Assembly (NCBI GenBank): GCA_037893225.1
Contig: JAZGUH010001235.1
Coordinates: 124,001 to 188,000, forward strand
Direction of reading: 5' to 3'
Length of the DNA: 64,000 nucleotides
Source of the DNA: Hippasteria phrygiana
Taxonomy: Eukaryota > Echinodermata > Asteroidea > Valvatida > Goniasteridae
Shown: in pieces, positions 50,028 through 62,536 of the stretch
Layout of the letters: every line of letters begins with the position of its first letter
Numbering within the stretch: the stretch's first letter is position 1
Translations under genes and position numbers: made by a program
The notes under the pieces: generated by a model
What the model saw: the letters and a program-made list of their open reading frames with translations, nothing else
The model's database searches: none
What the model was told of the DNA's origin: nothing

Positions 50028-51185
50028 ACTCTAAGAAGCCGCCGATAATTGCAACATGTAGCGCCAGATCTAAGCTATCCATACATGTCAAAATTACTGA
50101 ATTTGGTTGATATTTCATGCAATTATGAATGAGTAAAGCAAGTCATACCCCAGGGAATTTGACAGGCATGGAGCAATAAATAGAAGCTAATATGCACACA
50201 GATGTTGGCCGGAAAGAAAATAAACATTGCGAGGTTTGAATTTTCTCCACAAGTGTTAACTCTAAGAAGCCGCCGATAATTGCAACATGTAGCGCCAGAT
50301 CTAAGCTATCCATACATGTCAAAATTACTGAATTTGGTTGATATTTCATGCAATTATGAATGAGTAAAGCAAGTCCATACCCCAGGGAATTTGACATGCA
50401 TGGAGCAATAAATAGACGGTAACATGTACACAGATGTTGGCCGGAAAGAAAATAAACATTGCGAGGTTTGAATTTTCTCCACAAGTTTTAACTCTAAGAA
50501 GCCGCCGATAATTGCAACATGTAGCGCCAGATCTAAGCTATCCATACATGTCAAAATTACTGAATTTGGTTGATATTTCATGCAATTATGAATGAGTAAA
50601 GCAAGTCCATACCCCAGGGAATTTGACAGGCATGGAGCAATAAATAAAAGGTAATCTGCACACAGATGGTGGCCGGGAAGAAAATAAACATTGCGAGGTT
50701 TGAATTTTCTCCACAAGTGTTAACTCTAAGAAGCCGCCGATAATTGCAACATGTAGCGCCAGATCTAAGCTATCCATACATGTCAAAATTACTGAATTTG
50801 GTTGATATTTCATGCAATTATGAATGAGTAAAGCAAGTCATACCCCAGGGAATTTGACAGGCATGGAGCAATAAATAGAAGGTAATATGCACACAGATGT
50901 TGGCCGGAAAGAAAATAAACATTGCGAGGTTTGAATTTTCTCCACAAGTTTTAACTCTAAGAAGCCGCCGATAATTGCAACATGTAGCGCCAGATCTAAG
51001 CTATCCATACATGTCAAAATTACTGAATTTGGTTGATATTTCATGCAATTATGAATGAGTAAAGCAAGTCCATACCCCAGGGAATTTGACAGGCATGGAG
51101 CAATAAATAAAAGGTAATCTGCACACAGATGGTGGCCGGGAAGAAAATAAACATTGCGAGGTTTGAATTTTCTCCACAAGTTTTA
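50028..51185. repeat. 5-monomer HOR (T5-T3-T4-T2-T4), copy 2
   Basis: Starts are 50028, 50259, 50491, 50723 and 50954. The same order minus its last T4 reappears at 58830-59755. Confidence 0.88.
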
Positions 51186-52575
51186 ACTCTAAGAAGCCGC
51201 CGATAATTGCAACATGTAGCGCCAGATCTAAGCTATCCATACATGTCAAAATTACTGAATTTGGTTGATATTTCATGCAATTATGAATGAGTAAAGCAAG
51301 TCCATACCCCAGGGAATTTGACATGCATGGAGCAATAAATAGACGGTAACATGTACACAGATGTTGGCCGGAAAGAAAATAAACATTGCGAGGTTTGAAT
51401 TTTCTCCACAAGTTTTAACTCTAGGAAGCCGCCGATAATTGCAACATGTAGCGCCAGATCTAAGCTATCCATACATGTCAAAATTACTGAATTTGGTTGA
51501 TATTTCATGCAATTATGAATGAGTAAAGCAAGTCCATACCCCAGGGAATTTGACATGCATGGAGGAATAAATAGACGGTAACATGTACACAGATGTTGGC
51601 CGGAAAGAAAATAAACATTGCGAGGTTTGAATTTTCTCCACAAGTTTTAACTCTAGGAAGCCGCCGATAATTGCAACATGTAGCGCCAGATCTAAGCTAT
51701 CCATACATGTCAAAATTACTGAATTTGGTTGATATTTCATGCAATTATGAATGAGTAAAGCAAGTCCATACCCCAGGGAATTTGACATGCATGGAGCAAT
51801 AAATAGACGGTAACATGTACACAGATGTTGGCCGGAAAGAAAATAAACATTGCGAGGTTTGAATTTTCTCCACAAGTTTTAACTCTAAGAAGCCGCCGAT
51901 AATTGCAACATGTAGCGCCAGATCTAAGCTATCCATACATGTCAAAATTACTGAATTTGGTTGATATTTCATGCAATTATGAATGAGTAAAGCAAGTCCA
52001 TACCCCAGGGAATTTGACAGGCATGGAGCAATAAATAAGAGGTAATCTGCACACAGATGGTGGCCGGGAAGAAAATAAACATTGCGAGGTTTGAATTTTC
52101 TCCACAAGTGTTAACTCTAAGAAGCCGCCGATAATTGCAACATGTAGCGCCAGATCTAAGCTATCCATACATGTCAAAATTACTGAATTTGGTTGATATT
52201 TCATGCAATTATGAATGAGTAAAGCAAGTCATACCCCAGGGAATTTGACAGGCATGGAGCAATAAATAGAAGCTAATATGCACACAGATGTTGGCCGGAA
52301 AGAAAATAAACATTGCGAGGTTTGAATTTTCTCCACAAGTGTTAACTCTAAGAAGCCGCCGATAATTGCAACATGTAGCGCCAGATCTAAGCTATCCATA
52401 CATGTCAAAATTACTGAATATGGTTGATATTTCATGCAATTATGAATGAGTAAAGCAAGTCATACCCCAGGGAATTTGACAGGCATGGAGCAATAAATAG
52501 AAGCTAATATGCACACAGATGTTGGCCGGAAAGAAAATAAACATTGCGAGGTTTGAATTTTCTCCACAAGTGTTA
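51186..52575. repeat. T3-T3-T3-T4r-T5-T5 segment
   Basis: Starts are 51186, 51418, 51650, 51882, 52114 and 52345. The middle T3 has a private GGAGGAAT (C-to-G) near 51565. The first five monomers, including that mark, are duplicated at 59756-60914 with offset 8570. Confidence 0.88.
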
Positions 52576-55123
52576 ACTCTAAGAAGCCGCCGATAATTGC
52601 AACATGTAGCGCCAGATCTAAGCTATCCATACATGTCAAAATTACTGAATTTGGTTGATATTTCATGCAATTATGAATGAGTAAAGCAAGTCATACCCCA
52701 GGGAATTTGACAGGCATGGAGCAATAAATAGAAGCTAATATGCACACAGATGTTGGCCGGAAAGAAAATAAACATTGCGAGGTTTGAATTTTCTCCACAA
52801 GTGTTAACTCTAAGAAGCCGCCGATAATTGCAACATGTAGCGCCAGATCTAAGCTATCCATACATGTCAAAATTACTGAATATGGTTGATATTTCATGCA
52901 ATTATGAATGAGTAAAGCAAGTCCATACCCCAGGGAATTTGACATGCATGGAGCAATAAATAGACGGTAACATGTACACAGATGTTGGCCGGAAAGAAAA
53001 TAAACATTGCGAGGTTTGAATTTTCTCCACAAGTTTTAACTCTAAGAAGCCGCCGATAATTGCAACATGTAGCGCCAGATCTAAGCTATCCATACATGTC
53101 AAAATTACTGAATTTGGTTGATATTTCATGCAATTATGAATGAGTAAAGCAAGTCCATACCCCAGGGAATTTGACAGGCATGGAGCAATAAATAAGAGGT
53201 AATCTGCACACAGATGGTGGCCGGGAAGAAAATAAACATTGCGAGGTTTGAATTTTCTCCACAAGTGTTAACTCTAAGAAGCCGCCGATAATTGCAACAT
53301 GTAGCGCCAGATCTAAGCTATCCATACATGTCAAAATTACTGAATTTGGTTGATATTTCATGCAATTATGAATGAGTAAAGCAAGTCATACCCCAGGGAA
53401 TTTGACAGGCATGGAGCAATAAATAGAAGCTAATATGCACACAGATGTTGGCCCGAAAGAAAATAAACATTGCGAGGTTTGAATTTTCTCCACAAGTGTT
53501 AACTCTAAGAAGCCGCCGATAATTGCAACATGTAGCGCCAGATCTAAGCTATCCATACATGTCAAAATTACTGAATTTGGTTGATATTTCATGCAATTAT
53601 GAATGAGTAAAGCAAGTCATACCCCAGGGAATTTGACAGGCATGGAGCAATAAATAGAAGCTAATATGCACACAGATGTTGGCCGGAAAGAAAATAAACA
53701 TTGCGAGGTTTGAATTTTCTCCACAAGTGTTAACTCTAAGAAGCCGCCGATAATTGCAACATGTAGCGCCAGATCTAAGCTATCCATACATGTCAAAATT
53801 ACTGAATATGGTTGATATTTCATGCAATTATGAATGAGTAAAGCAAGTCCATACCCCAGGGAATTTGACATGCATGGAGCAATAAATAGACGGTAACATG
53901 TACACAGATGTTGGCCGGAAAGAAAATAAACATTGCGAGGTTTGAATTTTCTCCACAAGTTTTAACTCTAAGAAGCCGCCGATAATTGCAACATGTAGCG
54001 CCAGATCTAAGCTATCCATACATGTCAAAATTACTGAATTTGGTTGATATTTCATGCAATTATGAATGAGTAAAGCAAGTCCATACCCCAGGGAATTTGA
54101 CAGGCATGGAGCAATAAATAAGAGGTAATCTGCACACAGATGGTGGCCGGGAAGAAAATAAACATTGCGAGGTTTGAATTTTCTCCACAAGTGTTAACTC
54201 TAAGAAGCCGCCGATAATTGCAACATGTAGCGCCAGATCTAAGCTATCCATACATGTCAAAATTACTGAATTTGGTTGATATTTCATGCAATTATGAATG
54301 AGTAAAGCAAGTCATACCCCAGGGAATTTGACAGGCATGGAGCAATAAATAGAAGCTAATATGCACACAGATGTTGGCCCGAAAGAAAATAAACATTGCG
54401 AGGTTTGAATTTTCTCCACAAGTGTTAACTCTAAGAAGCCGCCGATAATTGCAACATGTAGCGCCAGATCTAAGCTATCCATACATGTCAAAATTACTGA
54501 ATATGGTTGATATTTCATGCAATTATGAATGAGTAAAGCAAGTCCATACCCCAGGGAATTTGACAGGCATGGAGCAATAAATAAAAGGTAATCTGCACAC
54601 AGATGGTGGCCGGGAAGAAAATAAACATTGCGAGGTTTGCATTTTCTCCACAAGTGTTAACTCTAAGAAGCCGCCGATAATTGCAACATGTAGCGCCAGA
54701 TCTAAGCTATCCATACATGTCAAAATTACTGAATTTGGTTGATATTTCATGCAATTATGAATGAGTAAAGCAAGTCCATACCCCAGGGAATTTGACATGC
54801 ATGGAGCAATAAATAGACGGTAACATGTACACAGATGTTGGCCGGAAAGAAAATAAACATTGCGAGGTTTGAATTTTCTCCACAAGTTTTAACTCTAGGA
54901 AGCCGCCGATAATTGCAACATGTAGCGCCAGATCTAAGCTATCCATACATGTCAAAATTACTGAATTTGGTTGATATTTCATGCAATTATGAATGAGTAA
55001 AGCAAGTCCATACCCCAGGGAATTTGACATGCATGGAGCAATAAATAGACGGTAACATGTACACAGATGTTGGCCGGAAAGAAAATAAACATTGCGAGGT
55101 TTGAATTTTCTCCACAAGTTTTA
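52576..55123. repeat. 11-monomer HOR, copy 1 (2548 bp)
   Basis: Order: T5-T3-T4r-T5c-T5-T3-T4r-T5c-T4-T3-T3, with starts 52576, 52807, 53039, 53271, 53502, 53733, 53965, 54197, 54428, 54660 and 54892. Copy 2 follows directly at offset 2548. Internally the unit holds two imperfect T3-T4r-T5c trimers. Confidence 0.9.
53271..53501. repeat. Type T5c monomer (GCCCGAAAG), first copy
   Basis: This is T5 with G-to-C in GCCGG, giving GCCCG. Five copies exist, at 53271, 54197, 55819, 56745 and 61379. All follow T4r. The mutation tags the 11-monomer HOR of domain III and its shortened descendant. Confidence 0.9.
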
Positions 55124-57671
55124 ACTCTAAGAAGCCGCCGATAATTGCAACATGTAGCGCCAGATCTAAGCTATCCATACATGTCAAAATTACTGAATTT
55201 GGTTGATATTTCATGCAATTATGAATGAGTAAAGCAAGTCATACCCCAGGGAATTTGACAGGCATGGAGCAATAAATAGAAGCTAATATGCACACAGATG
55301 TTGGCCGGAAAGAAAATAAACATTGCGAGGTTTGAATTTTCTCCACAAGTGTTAACTCTAAGAAGCCGCCGATAATTGCAACATGTAGCGCCAGATCTAA
55401 GCTATCCATACATGTCAAAATTACTGAATATGGTTGATATTTCATGCAATTATGAATGAGTAAAGCAAGTCCATACCCCAGGGAATTTGACATGCATGGA
55501 GCAATAAATAGACGGTAACATGTACACAGATGTTGGCCGGAAAGAAAATAAACATTGCGAGGTTTGAATTTTCTCCACAAGTTTTAACTCTAAGAAGCCG
55601 CCGATAATTGCAACATGTAGCGCCAGATCTAAGCTATCCATACATGTCAAAATTACTGAATTTGGTTGATATTTCATGCAATTATGAATGAGTAAAGCAA
55701 GTCCATACCCCAGGGAATTTGACAGGCATGGAGCAATAAATAAGAGGTAATCTGCACACAGATGGTGGCCGGGAAGAAAATAAACATTGCGAGGTTTGAA
55801 TTTTCTCCACAAGTGTTAACTCTAAGAAGCCGCCGATAATTGCAACATGTAGCGCCAGATCTAAGCTATCCATACATGTCAAAATTACTGAATTTGGTTG
55901 ATATTTCATGCAATTATGAATGAGTAAAGCAAGTCATACCCCAGGGAATTTGACAGGCATGGAGCAATAAATAGAAGCTAATATGCACACAGATGTTGGC
56001 CCGAAAGAAAATAAACATTGCGAGGTTTGAATTTTCTCCACAAGTGTTAACTCTAAGAAGCCGCCGATAATTGCAACATGTAGCGCCAGATCTAAGCTAT
56101 CCATACATGTCAAAATTACTGAATTTGGTTGATATTTCATGCAATTATGAATGAGTAAAGCAAGTCATACCCCAGGGAATTTGACAGGCATGGAGCAATA
56201 AATAGAAGCTAATATGCACACAGATGTTGGCCGGAAAGAAAATAAACATTGCGAGGTTTGAATTTTCTCCACAAGTGTTAACTCTAAGAAGCCGCCGATA
56301 ATTGCAACATGTAGCGCCAGATCTAAGCTATCCATACATGTCAAAATTACTGAATATGGTTGATATTTCATGCAATTATGAATGAGTAAAGCAAGTCCAT
56401 ACCCCAGGGAATTTGACATGCATGGAGCAATAAATAGACGGTAACATGTACACAGATGTTGGCCGGAAAGAAAATAAACATTGCGAGGTTTGAATTTTCT
56501 CCACAAGTTTTAACTCTAAGAAGCCGCCGATAATTGCAACATGTAGCGCCAGATCTAAGCTATCCATACATGTCAAAATTACTGAATTTGGTTGATATTT
56601 CATGCAATTATGAATGAGTAAAGCAAGTCCATACCCCAGGGAATTTGACAGGCATGGAGCAATAAATAAGAGGTAATCTGCACACAGATGGTGGCCGGGA
56701 AGAAAATAAACATTGCGAGGTTTGAATTTTCTCCACAAGTGTTAACTCTAAGAAGCCGCCGATAATTGCAACATGTAGCGCCAGATCTAAGCTATCCATA
56801 CATGTCAAAATTACTGAATTTGGTTGATATTTCATGCAATTATGAATGAGTAAAGCAAGTCATACCCCAGGGAATTTGACAGGCATGGAGCAATAAATAG
56901 AAGCTAATATGCACACAGATGTTGGCCCGAAAGAAAATAAACATTGCGAGGTTTGAATTTTCTCCACAAGTGTTAACTCTAAGAAGCCGCCGATAATTGC
57001 AACATGTAGCGCCAGATCTAAGCTATCCATACATGTCAAAATTACTGAATATGGTTGATATTTCATGCAATTATGAATGAGTAAAGCAAGTCCATACCCC
57101 AGGGAATTTGACAGGCATGGAGCAATAAATAAAAGGTAATCTGCACACAGATGGTGGCCGGGAAGAAAATAAACATTGCGAGGTTTGCATTTTCTCCACA
57201 AGTGTTAACTCTAAGAAGCCGCCGATAATTGCAACATGTAGCGCCAGATCTAAGCTATCCATACATGTCAAAATTACTGAATTTGGTTGATATTTCATGC
57301 AATTATGAATGAGTAAAGCAAGTCCATACCCCAGGGAATTTGACATGCATGGAGCAATAAATAGACGGTAACATGTACACAGATGTTGGCCGGAAAGAAA
57401 ATAAACATTGCGAGGTTTGAATTTTCTCCACAAGTTTTAACTCTAGGAAGCCGCCGATAATTGCAACATGTAGCGCCAGATCTAAGCTATCCATACATGT
57501 CAAAATTACTGAATTTGGTTGATATTTCATGCAATTATGAATGAGTAAAGCAAGTCCATACCCCAGGGAATTTGACATGCATGGAGCAATAAATAGACGG
57601 TAACATGTACACAGATGTTGGCCGGAAAGAAAATAAACATTGCGAGGTTTGAATTTTCTCCACAAGTTTTA
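55124..57671. repeat. 11-monomer HOR, copy 2 (2548 bp)
   Basis: Type order is identical to copy 1, with starts 55124, 55355, 55587, 55819, 56050, 56281, 56513, 56745, 56976, 57208 and 57440. I noticed no difference in the diagnostic positions. The next monomer (57672) is T4r, where a third copy would begin with T5. Confidence 0.9.
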
Positions 57672-59755
57672 ACTCTAAGAAGCCGCCGATAATTGCAACA
57701 TGTAGCGCCAGATCTAAGCTATCCATACATGTCAAAATTACTGAATTTGGTTGATATTTCATGCAATTATGAATGAGTAAAGCAAGTCCATACCCCAGGG
57801 AATTTGACAGGCATGGAGCAATAAATAAGAGGTAATCTGCACACAGATGGTGGCCGGGAAGAAAATAAACATTGCGAGGTTTGAATTTTCTCCACAAGTG
57901 TTAACTCTAAGAAGCCGCCGATAATTGCAACATGTAGCGCCAGATCTAAGCTATCCATACATGTCAAAATTACTGAATTTGGTTGATATTTCATGCAATT
58001 ATGAATGAGTAAAGCAAGTCATACCCCAGGGAATTTGACAGGCATGGAGCAATAAATAGAAGCTAATATGCACACAGATGTTGGCCGGAAAGAAAATAAA
58101 CATTGCGAGGTTTGAATTTTCTCCACAAGTGTTAACTCTAAGAAGCCGCCGATAATTGCAACATGTAGCGCCAGATCTAAGCTATCCATACATGTCAAAA
58201 TTACTGAATATGGTTGATATTTCATGCAATTATGAATGAGTAAAGCAAGTCCATACCCCAGGGAATTTGACATGCATGGAGCAATAAATAGACGGTAACA
58301 TGTACACAGATGTTGGCCGGAAAGAAAATAAACATTGCGAGGTTTGAATTTTCTCCACAAGTTTTAACTCTAAGAAGCCGCCGATAATTGCAACATGTAG
58401 CGCCAGATCTAAGCTATCCATACATGTCAAAATTACTGAATTTGGTTGATATTTCATGCAATTATGAATGAGTAAAGCAAGTCCATACCCCAGGGAATTT
58501 GACAGGCATGGAGCAATAAATAAGAGGTAATCTGCACACAGATGGTGGCCGGGAAGAAAATAAACATTGCGAGGTTTGAATTTTCTCCACAAGTGTTAAC
58601 TCTAAGAAGCCGCCGATAATTGCAACATGTAGCGCCAGATCTAAGCTATCCATACATGTCAAAATTACTGAATTTGGTTGATATTTCATGCAATTATGAA
58701 TGAGTAAAGCAAGTCATACCCCAGGGAATTTGACAGGCATGGAGCAATAAATAGAAGCTAATATGCACACAGATGTTGGCCGGAAAGAAAATAAACATTG
58801 CGAGGTTTGAATTTTCTCCACAAGTTTTAACTCTAAGAAGCCGCCGATAATTGCAACATGTAGCGCCAGATCTAAGCTATCCATACATGTCAAAATTACT
58901 GAATTTGGTTGATATTTCATGCAATTATGAATGAGTAAAGCAAGTCATACCCCAGGGAATTTGACAGGCATGGAGCAATAAATAGAAGCTAATATGCACA
59001 CAGATGTTGGCCGGAAAGAAAATAAACATTGCGAGGTTTGAATTTTCTCCACAAGTGTTAACTCTAAGAAGCCGCCGATAATTGCAACATGTAGCGCCAG
59101 ATCTAAGCTATCCATACATGTCAAAATTACTGAATTTGGTTGATATTTCATGCAATTATGAATGAGTAAAGCAAGTCCATACCCCAGGGAATTTGACATG
59201 CATGGAGCAATAAATAGACGGTAACATGTACACAGATGTTGGCCGGAAAGAAAATAAACATTGCGGGGTTTGAATTTTCTCCACAAGTTTTAACTCTAAG
59301 AAGCCGCCGATAATTGCAACATGTAGCGCCAGATCTAAGCTATCCATACATGTCAAAATTACTGAATTTGGTTGATATTTCATGCAATTATGAATGAGTA
59401 AAGCAAGTCCATACCCCAGGGAATTTGACAGGCATGGAGCAATAAATAAAAGGTAATCTGCACACAGATGGTGGCCGGGAAGAAAATAAACATTGCGAGG
59501 TTTGAATTTTCTCCACAAGTGTTAACTCTAAGAAGCCGCCGATAATTGCAACATGTAGCGCCAGATCTAAGCTATCCATACATGTCAAAATTACTGAATT
59601 TGGTTGATATTTCATGCAATTATGAATGAGTAAAGCAAGTCATACCCCAGGGAATTTGACAGGCATGGAGCAATAAATAGAAGGTAATATGCACACAGAT
59701 GTTGGCCGGAAAGAAAATAAACATTGCGAGGTTTGAATTTTCTCCACAAGTTTTA
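57672..59755. repeat. T4r-T5-T3-T4r-T5 plus T5-T3-T4-T2
   Basis: Starts are 57672, 57904, 58135, 58367, 58599, 58830, 59061, 59293 and 59525. The first part shows the 695-bp trimer. The second part repeats the 5-monomer HOR of 48870-51185 without its final T4. A private A-to-G (GCGGGG) lies near 59265. Confidence 0.86.
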
Positions 59756-60914
59756 ACTCTAAGAAGCCGCCGATAATTGCAACATGTAGCGCCAGATCTA
59801 AGCTATCCATACATGTCAAAATTACTGAATTTGGTTGATATTTCATGCAATTATGAATGAGTAAAGCAAGTCCATACCCCAGGGAATTTGACATGCATGG
59901 AGCAATAAATAGACGGTAACATGTACACAGATGTTGGCCGGAAAGAAAATAAACATTGCGAGGTTTGAATTTTCTCCACAAGTTTTAACTCTAGGAAGCC
60001 GCCGATAATTGCAACATGTAGCGCCAGATCTAAGCTATCCATACATGTCAAAATTACTGAATTTGGTTGATATTTCATGCAATTATGAATGAGTAAAGCA
60101 AGTCCATACCCCAGGGAATTTGACATGCATGGAGGAATAAATAGACGGTAACATGTACACAGATGTTGGCCGGAAAGAAAATAAACATTGCGAGGTTTGA
60201 ATTTTCTCCACAAGTTTTAACTCTAGGAAGCCGCCGATAATTGCAACATGTAGCGCCAGATCTAAGCTATCCATACATGTCAAAATTACTGAATTTGGTT
60301 GATATTTCATGCAATTATGAATGAGTAAAGCAAGTCCATACCCCAGGGAATTTGACATGCATGGAGCAATAAATAGACGGTAACATGTACACAGATGTTG
60401 GCCGGAAAGAAAATAAACATTGCGAGGTTTGAATTTTCTCCACAAGTTTTAACTCTAAGAAGCCGCCGATAATTGCAACATGTAGCGCCAGATCTAAGCT
60501 ATCCATACATGTCAAAATTACTGAATTTGGTTGATATTTCATGCAATTATGAATGAGTAAAGCAAGTCCATACCCCAGGGAATTTGACAGGCATGGAGCA
60601 ATAAATAAGAGGTAATCTGCACACAGATGGTGGCCGGGAAGAAAATAAACATTGCGAGGTTTGAATTTTCTCCACAAGTGTTAACTCTAAGAAGCCGCCG
60701 ATAATTGCAACATGTAGCGCCAGATCTAAGCTATCCATACATGTCAAAATTACTGAATTTGGTTGATATTTCATGCAATTATGAATGAGTAAAGCAAGTC
60801 ATACCCCAGGGAATTTGACAGGCATGGAGCAATAAATAGAAGCTAATATGCACACAGATGTTGGCCGGAAAGAAAATAAACATTGCGAGGTTTGAATTTT
60901 CTCCACAAGTGTTA
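59756..60914. repeat. T3-T3-T3-T4r-T5 block, copy of 51186-52344
   Basis: Starts are 59756, 59988, 60220, 60452 and 60684. The middle T3 carries the same rare GGAGGAAT (near 60135) as the copy at 51418, proving common descent at an offset of 8570 bp (37 monomers). Confidence 0.9.
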
Positions 60915-62536
60915 ACTCTAAGAAGCCGCCGATAATTGCAACATGTAGCGCCAGATCTAAGCTATCCATACATGTCAAAATTACTGAATATGGTTGATAT
61001 TTCATGCAATTATGAATGAGTAAAGCAAGTCCATACCCCAGGGAATTTGACATGCATGGAGCAATAAATAGACGGTAACATGTACACAGATGTTGGCCGG
61101 AAAGAAAATAAACATTGCGAGGTTTGAATTTTCTCCACAAGTTTTAACTCTAAGAAGCCGCCGATAATTGCAACATGTAGCGCCAGATCTAAGCTATCCA
61201 TACATGTCAAAATTACTGAATTTGGTTGATATTTCATGCAATTATGAATGAGTAAAGCAAGTCCATACCCCAGGGAATTTGACAGGCATGGAGCAATAAA
61301 TAAGAGGTAATCTGCACACAGATGGTGGCCGGGAAGAAAATAAACATTGCGAGGTTTGAATTTTCTCCACAAGTGTTAACTCTAAGAAGCCGCCGATAAT
61401 TGCAACATGTAGCGCCAGATCTAAGCTATCCATACATGTCAAAATTACTGAATTTGGTTGATATTTCATGCAATTATGAATGAGTAAAGCAAGTCATACC
61501 CCAGGGAATTTGACAGGCATGGAGCAATAAATAGAAGCTAATATGCACACAGATGTTGGCCCGAAAGAAAATAAACATTGCGAGGTTTGAATTTTCTCCA
61601 CAAGTGTTAACTCTAAGAAGCCGCCGATAATTGCAACATGTAGCGCCAGATCTAAGCTATCCATACATGTCAAAATTACTGAATTTGGTTGATATTTCAT
61701 GCAATTATGAATGAGTAAAGCAAGTCATACCCCAGGGAATTTGACAGGCATGGAGCAATAAATAGAAGCTAATATGCACACAGATGTTGGCCGGAAAGAA
61801 AATAAACATTGCGAGGTTTGAATTTTCTCCACAAGTGTTAACTCTAAGAAGCCGCCGATAATTGCAACATGTAGCGCCAGATCTAAGCTATCCATACATG
61901 TCAAAATTACTGAATATGGTTGATATTTCATGCAATTATGAATGAGTAAAGCAAGTCCATACCCCAGGGAATTTGACATGCATGGAGCAATAAATAGACG
62001 GTAACATGTACACAGATGGTGGCCGGGAAGAAAATAAACATTGCGAGGTTTGCATTTTCTCCACAAGTGTTAACTCTAAGAAGCCGCCGATAATTGCAAC
62101 ATGTAGCGCCAGATCTAAGCTATCCATACATGTCAAAATTACTGAATTTGGTTGATATTTCATGCAATTATGAATGAGTAAAGCAAGTCCATACCCCAGG
62201 GAATTTGACATGCATGGAGCAATAAATAGACGGTAACATGTACACAGATGTTGGCCGGAAAGAAAATAAACATTGCGAGGTTTGAATTTTCTCCACAAGT
62301 TTTAACTCTAGGAAGCCGCCGATAATTGCAACATGTAGCGCCAGATCTAAGCTATCCATACATGTCAAAATTACTGAATTTGGTTGATATTTCATGCAAT
62401 TATGAATGAGTAAAGCAAGTCCATACCCCAGGGAATTTGACATGCATGGAGCAATAAATAGACGGTAACATGTACACAGATGTTGGCCGGAAAGAAAATA
62501 AACATTGCGAGGTTTGAATTTTCTCCACAAGTTTTA
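60915..62536. repeat. Shortened 11-mer unit with T3/T4 chimera
   Basis: Order: T3-T4r-T5c-T5-T3/4 chimera-T3-T3, with starts 60915, 61147, 61379, 61610, 61841, 62073 and 62305. Aligned to 55355-57671 it lacks three monomers, replaced by one fused T3/T4 monomer at 61841. Confidence 0.9.
61841..62072. repeat. Chimeric monomer, T3 left / T4 right
   Basis: T3 marks CATGCATGG, TAGACGG and ACATGTAC run to 62009. T4 marks GATGGTGG, CCGGGAAG, GCATTTTC and GTGTT run from 62019. The switch is therefore within 62010-62018. The GAATATGG mark on its left side matches the T3 at 56281, and the GCATTTTC on its right side matches the T4 at 56976. Confidence 0.9.
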
